A DNA stretch of 31,548 nt, taken from NCBI GenBank assembly GCA_002386585.1, contig DGIZ01000092.1, forward strand, positions 516 through 32,063. Reading direction: 5' to 3'. The DNA comes from Brevundimonas sp. UBA4609. Its GTDB lineage: Bacteria > Pseudomonadota > Alphaproteobacteria > Caulobacterales > Caulobacteraceae. The translations under genes and the position numbers were made by a program. Positions within the stretch are counted from its first letter, which is position 1. The number at the start of each line of letters is the position of its first letter. Shown here piece after piece: positions 25,273 to 31,548 of the stretch. The notes under the pieces were generated by a model that ran no database searches, was not told the DNA's origin, and saw only the letters and a list, made by a program, of their open reading frames with translations.

Positions 25273-26756
25273 TGGTGCAGTATTCACTTTTTCCGCTCGA
25301 TCAACAGCCCCCTCCCCTCCCTGCTTTGCCGGCCATGCCGCCCTTGGTCAGGTACAGGGATCGTTACGGCCGCAAAGATGTGACGCTTAAACAGCCTGCT
25401 CTGAGCGAGTGGTCGCTGCACATTAATGGAGGTATTAGAAACCTCAGATTGAGCTTTGATCACCCATGGATCGATCAGTTTATCCGGGCGCATTTAGCTG
25501 ACAGATTAATTGAAGGTTCGGTTACAACCGTAATGAACTACGGCCATCGCTATATAGCGATGCACGACGAGGGAAAGCTTCACGCGATAGTGTTTGCGGT
25601 TGCGACTTTGACCCCTAACGATTTTCAAAAACTATGGATCGATCAGTTCCGAGATCAACTATCTAGGCATGACGCTGTTGCGATAAGATCTGCGATACGT
25701 TTCGCGTGCGCTTGGGAAATTGGACGCTGGCATCCCGCTGATTTGGATTTTGTTCGCGCGCTTCCTGGACACGATCTGGATAAATATAAAGGCGTTCGAG
25801 ACGCCTCGAGCTTTCTTCCCACTGCTTCGCAAAGCCAGATAGTAGAATTTATCGATCAAACGGTTCGTAACCTAGACAGTTCGGGTTCAGATCGAATTCG
25901 AGTTGCGGCCATCTTGGCCCTGTCTTTCCAGTTCGGCCTTCGGCGCACTCAAATTGCATCGCTAGAGATGTCTGACTTTACTTTTCACAGCGATGACGCG
26001 TTGCATATACGTGTCGAGTTGTTGAAGCAGCGGCGTCAGAAAGTCGGCAGGTTGGTGACGCGGCGAATGCAGCAGAGTTGGGTACCGATCCTCCGGCGAT
26101 GGATTGCCTGCCGTCCGGCTGGTGAAGTCAAGTTCTTTGGCCTAGCACCAGAGCGGATCGGCACTTTGATTGCCGACGCATTGCTTGAAATCACAGGGGC
26201 CAGTTACTCAAGCCAGACCCTTCGACACACCAGTGCTCAACGCCTTGTCGACGCTGGAATTTCACACGAGTCTCTGAGCGATTTTCTTGGGCATACAGAT
26301 ACGACAGCCGCCCAAGTGTATTTTGCCGCGTCTCAGAACCAGGCCAAACTGGTGAACATGGCGTTGGGCTATTCGCCCACATATCAAGGCGTCGCTGCTG
26401 CGGCCCGCGGTGATATGATCACGGCCGCACAGCTTCTCTCAAGACCAGTTGATCAGCAGATTTCAGGGATGCCTCACGGCGTCCCGATTTCGGGGATCGG
26501 CGCCTGCCAAGCAGGGCAATCGTCATGCCAGAGGAACCCAGTCCTAGCTTGCTATACTTGTCACAAGTTTCTCCCTGTGGCTGATCCTGAAGTGCACGCA
26601 ACACTGTTGGTTGAAATGCGGGATGTCGTGCGTTCATTTGACCAACCACAACTTATAGATCGCGTTAGTCCGGCAATGATGCAGCTCCGTGTCACGCTCG
26701 AAGCCATAGAAGAGGTCGTCGGGATGGCGAGTGCTGGTGCATCACATGCCGTCTGA
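25263..26756 (+). CDS. Tyrosine recombinase 2 of the trio, with C-terminal Cys cluster
   Basis: A 497-aa site-specific recombinase. An N-terminal core-binding region spans about residues 60-180. Catalytic residues visible are Arg227 (FGLRRTQIASL), Arg321 in QTLRHT, His344 in LGH and nucleophile Tyr353 (QVYFAAS). The HxxR histidine is replaced by Gln318. After the catalytic domain lies an extra region with Cys415, Cys422, Cys430 and Cys433 (CxxxxxxC, then CxxC), which looks like a small zinc-binding motif. The start is GTG 25263 inside the end of recombinase 1, with GCGGAG just upstream, so translation is coupled. It overlaps recombinase 3. Confidence 0.87.
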   Translation: MELVVQYSLFPLDQQPPPLPALPAMPPLVRYRDRYGRKDVTLKQPALSEWSLHINGGIRNLRLSFDHPWIDQFIRAHLADRLIEGSVTTVMNYGHRYIAMHDEGKLHAIVFAVATLTPNDFQKLWIDQFRDQLSRHDAVAIRSAIRFACAWEIGRWHPADLDFVRALPGHDLDKYKGVRDASSFLPTASQSQIVEFIDQTVRNLDSSGSDRIRVAAILALSFQFGLRRTQIASLEMSDFTFHSDDALHIRVELLKQRRQKVGRLVTRRMQQSWVPILRRWIACRPAGEVKFFGLAPERIGTLIADALLEITGASYSSQTLRHTSAQRLVDAGISHESLSDFLGHTDTTAAQVYFAASQNQAKLVNMALGYSPTYQGVAAAARGDMITAAQLLSRPVDQQISGMPHGVPISGIGACQAGQSSCQRNPVLACYTCHKFLPVADPEVHATLLVEMRDVVRSFDQPQLIDRVSPAMMQLRVTLEAIEEVVGMASAGASHAV

Positions 26757-29055
26757 ACTGGACTCTTTCATTCTTCGTGCGCAGCAGATTGCAATTGATC
26801 ATCAGCTGGACTGGGAGGTTCCATACGATCTGGAGGACGGACGCATCCCTCGCGAGAGCTGGTGGGACTTGCGCGCTGCGGCGAAGCATGGCGCTGGAGA
26901 GCGCGCATTCCTCTCGACATTCGGAACTCTCGGGTCGGGTGCGGCGGCGCTCCAAACGCTGTGTGGTGGAGTTATGCCTGCCGTCATGGGACGTGATTGG
27001 ATCGAACTCTACAAGGCGCTTTTGCTGCACGATCTTTTCGTAAAGCGAAACAAGCCCAGGAACGGGATCTCTAACCTGGGCAACCCCTTCCGCCTTCTTG
27101 CTGGCTGCGTAGGGTCAGCATCGCCCTCGCAAATAACCTCCGATCAGGTGCGTTTGGCCTACAATGTTGGGCTCATGGCGAGCACTTCGGGGCAGTGGGC
27201 TCGCTTGTTAAAGGGGATGATATCGGGCTGGTTTGATGCTTTTCAGTTAGCCGAACGTCGACCTCTGGCCCAATATTGTTCTGCCTATCCGGATAGGGCG
27301 CTCGTTCAAGAACAGGAGGCCAAGCTCGTCCAGGTGGCGCGGCGTCAGCTTGACACGAAGAGGCCTGACTCCCTTAGATCAAAACTAAGCATTCGTCATT
27401 TTGAGGATAAACTTCCTGAACAGGAAGATTTGTCGGAACTCGTTCGGATCGTGTTTAGCGAAACTCCGCGCACCACTTCAGATTTAATTCGATTCCATCA
27501 AGCAAGGGTACTTATTGTAACCGGTTTTAGAGTTGGAGAGTTAGTTCTCCTGCCCGAAAAAACACTCGTAAACAGGAATGACTCCCCGCCCCATCCGCGC
27601 ATATACGGCCCACCGGAGCCAGGGACCGGCTTGCTTCATTTTGCTGAGAAGCAGCATCAGGATGGACCGGGACAAGAATTTGTCGAAGCTCTGCATCACG
27701 TGCCGAGCCTGCTCGCTCCTATTGTGCGAGAATCTGTAGCAGCCGTCCTTCGCGCAACGGCGCCACAAAGGCTCATGTTGCAGCGCCAACACGCCGAACA
27801 ACGGCTTTTTGTCGGACTGTCTAACGACGATCTTCTCCCGTGGGCTGAAGCTTATCGCCGAATGTCTGGTATTATGCAGACGTCCCAGGAGCCTATCCCA
27901 GCAGACCTGCGCTCAAAATATCGCTCCAACTATGATCCCGCAATTTTGAACGAAATGCGCGATCATCAAGACCACCACGTTCACCAGAGCGGAGAACACA
28001 AGCAGGTCCGGGAATATTTCCGTCGCATGGAAGCTGCGTTGCAAAGGCCGATTCTTCGACGCAGCCGAGGAGAACTATTTAGTTTCGCTCTGAGGGAGAG
28101 GAATGACGGACGAGGTGTTTATATTCGCGCAGGCGACATGGAAGTTTACGCACGCGATCATCTTCAACTGAAATTGCCAGACGAGAGGGTGGTGCAGTTC
28201 GGCGAGAAAGATCTGCGTAGCGACGCTTTCCTTTTTCTGCTCCCTGGAAAGATCATCGCGGAAGAAAAGTACGATGCGATCGTCGATATCGACCGGTATT
28301 TTTCGGTGAAAAGGGCAGACAAAGCAGACCTAGAGCTACAGCTGGGCGGGAAGAATCCGGGCCTCATATTCAAAAAGTACGGCAAGAGCGAGCAGGCTAG
28401 ATCGTTCTCAGTAAACCCTCATTCGTTGCGACATTTTCAGACCACTGAAATGTTCAAGTTGGGCGTGGCTGACACCATCATTACAAAGCGCTTCAATCGC
28501 ACTTCGGTGGCTCAGAGCTACACTTATGACCATCGGTCTGTATCTGAACGCCTTGAGGAGATGGAGCCGGGACAGTCACGTCTGGCGGACGAAATGTTAG
28601 GCCCGAAAGCGCGCAAGGCGTTCGATCTGATACGCAGTAGAAAGATCCAAGGCCCTGTCGTTAAGCGGTTTCTGGAGCTTCAAACTATCATGGGCGATGA
28701 AGCGGCATTTGAATACCTTAATGCTGAAGCTGGATCTCTGCATATTACACCTTACGGATTTTGCCTTAATAGCTTCGCTGCCAGTCCGTGTTTGAAGCAT
28801 CTCGAGTGCTTCAATAGCTGCTCGCACTTGGTTCGGACCGATGCGGCAGCGGAACAGGACAACTTGCAGACGTTGAAGCGCCGATTTGAGGTGCATATCG
28901 ATAGGCTGAGGCAAACTGGGAGCCGCGCCCCTCATTTTCAAACACAGATGCAGCATGCGGAATCACGGCTCGCTGGAGTGAATGCGGCGTTGGACGCAGC
29001 TCCTGGCGAGAAGGTATTCCCTAGCTCTAACAGTCGCTATTTGCCACCCGAATGA
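26731..29055 (+). CDS. Large tyrosine recombinase 3 of the trio (TnpB-like, 774 aa)
   Basis: The largest recombinase of the set. Catalytic residues visible are Arg267 (TGFRVGEL), His564 and Arg567 (HSLRHF) and a nucleophile at Tyr597 or Tyr599 (SYTYDH); Asn or Arg stands where the second His is expected. About 297 residues separate Arg267 from His564, compared with 123 and 91 in the other two, so a long insertion splits the catalytic domain. A C-terminal Cys/His cluster (Cys678, Cys687, His690, Cys693, Cys697) matches the type seen in Tn554 TnpB-like proteins. The start is GTG 26731, or ATG 26746 as an alternative. It ends in an ATGA overlap with the next gene. Confidence 0.85.
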   Translation: MLVHHMPSELDSFILRAQQIAIDHQLDWEVPYDLEDGRIPRESWWDLRAAAKHGAGERAFLSTFGTLGSGAAALQTLCGGVMPAVMGRDWIELYKALLLHDLFVKRNKPRNGISNLGNPFRLLAGCVGSASPSQITSDQVRLAYNVGLMASTSGQWARLLKGMISGWFDAFQLAERRPLAQYCSAYPDRALVQEQEAKLVQVARRQLDTKRPDSLRSKLSIRHFEDKLPEQEDLSELVRIVFSETPRTTSDLIRFHQARVLIVTGFRVGELVLLPEKTLVNRNDSPPHPRIYGPPEPGTGLLHFAEKQHQDGPGQEFVEALHHVPSLLAPIVRESVAAVLRATAPQRLMLQRQHAEQRLFVGLSNDDLLPWAEAYRRMSGIMQTSQEPIPADLRSKYRSNYDPAILNEMRDHQDHHVHQSGEHKQVREYFRRMEAALQRPILRRSRGELFSFALRERNDGRGVYIRAGDMEVYARDHLQLKLPDERVVQFGEKDLRSDAFLFLLPGKIIAEEKYDAIVDIDRYFSVKRADKADLELQLGGKNPGLIFKKYGKSEQARSFSVNPHSLRHFQTTEMFKLGVADTIITKRFNRTSVAQSYTYDHRSVSERLEEMEPGQSRLADEMLGPKARKAFDLIRSRKIQGPVVKRFLELQTIMGDEAAFEYLNAEAGSLHITPYGFCLNSFAASPCLKHLECFNSCSHLVRTDAAAEQDNLQTLKRRFEVHIDRLRQTGSRAPHFQTQMQHAESRLAGVNAALDAAPGEKVFPSSNSRYLPPE

Positions 29056-29624
29056 ATAAGCCCCCACATCCAAAGCAGGTTGAACTGGCCCGCATTCTCG
29101 AAGAGATGATTCTGCTCGACGAGACCATTACCTTCAACGCGGTGTCGCGTAAGGCCCAAAGTCACTTCCCCTTTGCGTCATCGCTTTCGAGGCCTTCAAT
29201 GCTGAAGAATGCCGTTGAAGAAGCCCGGCGTCGGCAGAATGCGGTGAGGGTTCACGCCTCAAAGCTAAGCAAGTCTGGACCACTTGTAACCGCGGCAAGA
29301 TTGAGCGCCGCCGAGGCCCGTGTCCGGGACTTGGAGGATCAGAACAAGTTGCTCATTGCCGGGCTTCGGGCATCATTGCTCGCCATCGGTCGCCTCGGGG
29401 GAGCCGCCGCATGGCAGGAGCACTTCCCTGTCTATAGCGAAGCCTTCAAGCAGCTACGCGAGTTGGGCGGAGTTCCGTCTGCCGAAGTTGCTCAACTTCC
29501 GTCGGCCATATCGTCAGATTGGGGCTGCAACAGAACCCAGGCTTCGACGCCCAAGCCGTCTGCCAAAGCGCCAATGCTGTCGATCGACAAATTGCGCTCC
29601 GATCGCTCGACAGAGCCCACATAG
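29052..29624 (+). CDS. Small coiled-coil accessory protein (TnpC-like)
   Basis: A 190-aa protein directly coupled to recombinase 3 by an ATGA overlap. It has a helical N-terminal part rich in charged residues and a likely coiled coil at about residues 85-115 (SAAEARVRDLEDQNKLL). Size, position and coiled coil resemble the TnpC accessory protein of Tn554-type elements, which affects transposition frequency and orientation; the homology is inferred, not shown. The last 45 codons lie antisense to the convergent XRE gene and look less protein-like than the rest, so the C-terminus may be an artefact of how cargo joined the element. Confidence 0.65.
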   Translation: MNKPPHPKQVELARILEEMILLDETITFNAVSRKAQSHFPFASSLSRPSMLKNAVEEARRRQNAVRVHASKLSKSGPLVTAARLSAAEARVRDLEDQNKLLIAGLRASLLAIGRLGGAAAWQEHFPVYSEAFKQLRELGGVPSAEVAQLPSAISSDWGCNRTQASTPKPSAKAPMLSIDKLRSDRSTEPT

Positions 29625-29743
29625 GTTCGATGGAGGTTCGACGCCGCGCCCAGGTCTTCCTGGCTTAGGTGCTTGGCGCGACGCAAGCGGCGCACGTTAG
29701 CCGCTACGATATTGCGAAGCCCCTCTCCTCTCCCCTCTGACAT
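29492..29743 (-). CDS. XRE-family HTH transcriptional regulator
   Basis: An 83-aa Cro/CI-type repressor. The HTH_3 domain covers about residues 12-70: ANVRRLRRAKHLSQEDLGAAS, then LHRTYVGSVERSERNLSIDSIGALADGLGV. The pattern with HRTYVGSVER is typical of small regulators of restriction-modification or mobile-element genes (controller-protein type). The ATG is at 29743; no ribosome binding site is clear. It faces the 29800 gene divergently, and a 24-bp palindrome in the gap is a natural operator. Its 3' end overlaps the TnpC-like gene on the opposite strand by 133 bases. Confidence 0.85.
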   Translation of the reverse strand: MSEGRGEGLRNIVAANVRRLRRAKHLSQEDLGAASNLHRTYVGSVERSERNLSIDSIGALADGLGVEAWVLLQPQSDDMADGS

Positions 29744-29767
29744 GAGCGGGAACGTCGATGGATGATG

Positions 29768-29791
29768 ACTTTACGTCGACAGACGTTAAGT
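29768..29791. promoter_or_regulatory. Operator-like palindrome between XRE and the split gene
   Basis: ACTTTACGTC (29768-29777) and GACGTTAAGT (29782-29791) are inverted copies with 9 of 10 matching positions around a GACA centre. The site lies 24 bases from the XRE start and 8 bases from the 29800 start, so a bound dimer could repress both genes. Proposed binder: the XRE protein (inferred). Confidence 0.65.
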
Positions 29792-29799
29792 AGCATTCC

Positions 29800-30264
29800 A
29801 TGGTCCTCACTGATGCTCCGGATTCTGAAGCCGACACCTCCCCAGCCTGGACGGTTCTGGTGGCCAATTCGGCCTGTGGTGAATTGTCTGCAATGGCGCG
29901 TAATGAGGGTATCTCGCTGCCCCAGTACGTTGCGGACCTAGTCTCGATGCGCGCCGCAGTCGAGCTAGTCGCACCATCCCCAACATGGTTGGCCATCCCG
30001 ATCGATGTGGCCGCCATACAATTCACGCCATCGCCCGAGCTAGCTGAACGGATCGAGGCGCTCAGCCAAATCACTGGCCAGCATCATGACGTCATAGTTA
30101 GTAACCTCGCCAGCGGAGGTCCTCCCATGCCGCCGCCCCAACTACCACTAGGCTATTTGCGTACGGATCCAGGGCGCGGACGGATATTCGGTATGTATTT
30201 CGAGATTGCAGGATTCCAGTACTCGCTGATGCGCCATTTGGGGGGGCGATGCGTTTCGCAATAG
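29800..30264 (+). CDS. Hypothetical RHH-like protein, 5' part of a probable frameshifted gene
   Basis: I do not recognise this 154-aa product as a named family. Two segments have ribbon-helix-helix-like character: ELSAMARNEGISLPQYVADL (about 27-46) and a strand plus helices, AIQFTPSPELAERIEALSQ followed by ITGQHHDVIVSNLA (about 71-105). Reading stops at 30264 shortly after a run of seven G (30240-30246). Removing one G joins it to the next open frame with a natural junction (HLGGDAFRNSQALDAAFLAL), giving one protein of about 273 aa ending at 30619. It is divergent from the XRE gene across the palindrome. Function unknown; DNA binding or antitoxin-like role is a guess. Confidence 0.55.
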   Translation: MVLTDAPDSEADTSPAWTVLVANSACGELSAMARNEGISLPQYVADLVSMRAAVELVAPSPTWLAIPIDVAAIQFTPSPELAERIEALSQITGQHHDVIVSNLASGGPPMPPPQLPLGYLRTDPGRGRIFGMYFEIAGFQYSLMRHLGGRCVSQ

Positions 30265-30271
30265 CCAGGCG

Positions 30272-30619
30272 TTGGATGCTGCATTTCTGGCGTTGGCTTC
30301 GCAGGCCGCGAGCACGGGGAAATTCATGAACGAGTCGATCTCCGAGGCCGCACGGCAGTTTGCTACCAAAGTCGTCATGATCGCCAATAGGCGGAGCGTT
30401 TCCCCTAGGGATGTAACGATGGCGGGTCGAAGCAAGGCAACGACCGGGCGCCGGGCCTCAACGGCATCCGAGACTGAAGGGGTTTCAAAAGCCGATCAGA
30501 ACAGCGTTCCTAGACGCGCCAGTTCGCAACCTGCACATCAACCACGCGGAGGTGATCCTTTTGCAGCTTTCAGCGAGTGGCATGAGGATATCGACACCGA
30601 AGCATATAAGAACCTGTAA
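30272..30619 (+). CDS. 3' part of the probable frameshifted gene (antitoxin-like tail)
   Basis: The frame is open upstream to the G run, and its only formal starts (TTG 30272, ATG 30326) lack a ribosome binding site, so it is most likely the second half of the gene that begins at 29800. The N-terminal part (FLALASQAASTGKFMNESISEAARQFA) again looks helix-turn-helix or RHH-like. A disordered, Ser/Arg-rich stretch follows, then the C-terminal FSEWHEDIDTEAYKNL, which resembles the short acidic tail (EW...AD..AY..L) found in several alphaproteobacterial type II antitoxins. Its stop overlaps the next ATG (TAATG). Whether the shift is a mutation, a sequencing error or slippage is open. Confidence 0.5.
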   Translation: MDAAFLALASQAASTGKFMNESISEAARQFATKVVMIANRRSVSPRDVTMAGRSKATTGRRASTASETEGVSKADQNSVPRRASSQPAHQPRGGDPFAAFSEWHEDIDTEAYKNL

Positions 30620-30894
30620 TGACGCCGGTTCACGACGTTCAGCTTCACATGGCCGCGCGAATGAACGCAGCCCTTGCCTCAGAAGGTCCAAGCGCCGCAC
30701 TGCTGTGTTTTATCGAGGACTTAGAGGAGTTTGGGTTGCTGGGGGATGTAGCGAAAGCAGCAGGGTTGACGTCACAGAGAGTTATAGGACTCCTCTCCGG
30801 CAAGCGAAGTCCACCATTCGCTACAGTCGTTACTCTATGGAAAGCGGCTGGGCTTCGGATCACGTTCAAAGCTGCACCAACAAGAGAAGGTTGA
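30619..30894 (+). CDS. HigA-like HTH protein (putative addiction-module antidote)
   Basis: A 91-aa protein with one HTH at about residues 35-75: LGDVAKAAGLTSQRVIGLLSG, then KRSPPFATVVTLWKAAGLRIT. This is the pattern of the small 'putative addiction module antidote' family, in which the HTH is followed by a phrase such as PSFATV and a final strand. Such antidotes normally follow a RelE/HigB-type toxin; none is present here, and the upstream gene is the split RHH-like protein, overlapping by one base. It may therefore be an orphan antitoxin or a transcription factor. A possible weak hairpin (GGACGC/GCGTCC) lies at 30916-30946. Confidence 0.75.
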   Translation: MTPVHDVQLHMAARMNAALASEGPSAALLCFIEDLEEFGLLGDVAKAAGLTSQRVIGLLSGKRSPPFATVVTLWKAAGLRITFKAAPTREG

Positions 30895-31182
30895 TACTTC
30901 CGTAAATAAGGTAGCGGACGCACTCGCCTGTCAGGGATTGGCGTCCTAGCATCGTTAATAACCGCTGCCAGAAATGATCTGCGGATGATCCGACCAGGGC
31001 TTAAGGCACAGCCAAGCCGTCTGGATTTGGATGTCAGCGCGGTTGAAGACTGGAACGGGCTGTGCTGGGGCCTTACCCAGCCTGAGGTTGTTCATGCGTA
31101 GGTATCGAACAAGATAAGTCGGCTCCAAAGCGAACCTTATAACAGATTGCCATGGTTGCCTGACACCGTTAGCTACGCCCTG
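30895..31182. other. Gene-free region at the likely right side of the mobile segment
   Basis: No gene is supported in these 288 bases. Visible are a small hairpin (GGACGC 30916-30921, GCGTCC 30941-30946), an 8-bp inverted repeat GCACAGCC/GGCTGTGC (31006-31013, 31058-31065), and a TATAAC hexamer (31138-31143) that could be a -10 for the next gene. A minus-strand frame across it has some protein-like stretches near its end and may be a relic. The change from mid to high GC occurs here, so the element end is probably in this interval. Confidence 0.4.
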
Positions 31183-31524
31183 ATGTCTCGGTCGATAATC
31201 AGATTGGCGAGAATTTTTGCGGCGCTGACCTTGGTCATCGCCGTCTTCGCCGTGATTCCGGCGACCGATGCCGCAGCCTGCGCCCCCGAGATCCCCGCTC
31301 TCGAGCAGGTGCTCGATGCTCATCCCGGCGATACGCATGACGGCCAGGGCGCCGAACCTGGGGCCTGCGCACACGGCCATTGCCACCATACGGCCAGCGA
31401 GCGTCACGCCATCCCCGAAGTCGACGTGACGGCGCCGCATGCGCCTGCCCCGCGCTTGATCCCCGGCGACGACACGACCGTGTCCTTCGCCCCCAACGGC
31501 CTCAAGCGCCCTCCCAGAGCCTGA
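31183..31524 (+). CDS. Small secreted His/Cys-rich protein, possible CzcI-like metal-resistance accessory
   Basis: A 113-aa product with a signal peptide (RLARIFAALTLVIAVFAVIPATDAAA, cleavage near residue 28) and a metal-binding-looking cluster CAHGHCHH near the middle, plus a free Cys just after the cleavage site. The C-terminal NGLKRPPRA is typical of small periplasmic proteins encoded just upstream of CzcC/CzcB/CzcA-type heavy-metal efflux genes, such as CzcI. Only 24 bases remain in the window, so the partner genes are not visible. I chose ATG 31183 because it begins the signal peptide; the longer frame from TTG 31147 adds 12 unrelated residues. High GC like the chromosome. Function is inferred. 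Confidence 0.6.
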   Translation: MSRSIIRLARIFAALTLVIAVFAVIPATDAAACAPEIPALEQVLDAHPGDTHDGQGAEPGACAHGHCHHTASERHAIPEVDVTAPHAPAPRLIPGDDTTVSFAPNGLKRPPRA

Positions 31525-31548
31525 TCAGAAGCCTGCGCCTTCGCGCGC

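Larger units (their letters stand above)
24094..29624 (+). mobile_element. Four-gene tyrosine-recombinase module (Tn554/RIT-like element core)
   Basis: Three non-identical tyrosine recombinases and a small coiled-coil protein lie head to tail with overlaps of 10, 11-26 and 4 bases. This is the arrangement of Tn554-type elements (TnpA, TnpB, small TnpC) and of 'recombinase in trio' elements, but with a 774-aa third recombinase. Base composition is clearly lower than in the flanking genes. The left end lies between the LysR stop (23878) and 24094; the right end was not found. Cargo probably extends at least to 30894. Confidence 0.78.

Noticed and set aside
29492..30894. Complete HigBA toxin-antitoxin pair
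   Set aside because: A HigA-like antidote is present, but no RelE/HigB-type toxin precedes or follows it in the window.
30955..31440. 161-codon minus-strand frame across the right gap
   Set aside because: Its first half is antisense to the secreted His-rich protein. The last 60 residues look slightly protein-like but match nothing I recognise, and there is no start or ribosome binding site, so it is at most a relic.

Overview
The window is a high-GC chromosome segment that fits an alphaproteobacterium of the order Caulobacterales, most likely Brevundimonas or a close relative. This is inferred from gene families and arrangement, not from a search: a PDH E1-beta carrying its own N-terminal lipoyl domain, eno-ftsB-pdhA order, lipA followed by a RatA/COQ10-like gene, and a Vgr-related gene. 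No rRNA, tRNA or CRISPR array was seen.

Positions 1-23878 are ordinary chromosomal genes. Plus strand: the 3' half of hflX, then a CPA1 Na+/H+ antiporter. Minus strand, tightly packed: MFS (GPH-type) transporter, mazG, HAD hydrolase. Plus strand: an M15 peptidoglycan carboxypeptidase overlapping a Vgr-related HExxH protein, then wrbA and a DODA-type dioxygenase. Minus strand: an Aas-like AMP-binding synthetase, then doxX. Plus strand: lipA, a COQ10/RatA-like START protein and an L-2-hydroxyglutarate oxidase-like flavoprotein. A secreted beta-propeller protein is on the minus strand. Then comes a long plus-strand run: rpmF, eno, ftsB, pdhA, pdhB, pdhC, a Cys-type glutathione peroxidase, lpd, cysK and a LysR regulator. 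Enolase, the complete pyruvate dehydrogenase complex and LipA (which makes its lipoyl cofactor) link lower glycolysis to acetyl-CoA.

After the LysR stop at 23878 the character changes. Composition drops (25441-25500 is 29/60 G+C, against 42/60 at 20461-20520) and codon use becomes less GC-biased. Three different tyrosine recombinases (392, 497 and 774 aa) and a 190-aa coiled-coil protein lie head to tail with overlapping ends. This is a mobile-element core like the Tn554 TnpABC or 'recombinase in trio' (RIT) arrangements, but with an unusually large third recombinase. The left boundary region holds a tandem 12-bp repeat, an AT palindrome and a long hairpin.

Downstream (29492-30894) is a small regulatory cargo module. 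A divergent XRE repressor faces a two-part gene apparently split by a frameshift in a run of seven G. Its predicted product has repeated ribbon-helix-helix-like segments and an antitoxin-like tail, and it is followed by a HigA-like HTH protein. A 24-bp operator-like palindrome sits between the divergent genes.

The last 400 bases return to high GC and encode a small secreted His/Cys-rich protein of the kind found ahead of CzcCBA-type metal efflux genes. The right end of the mobile region is not resolved.

Best leads: the recombinase trio with its boundary repeats; the XRE / split RHH-like / HigA-like module; and a 15-bp hairpin with G-U wobbles that reaches almost to the cysK start codon.
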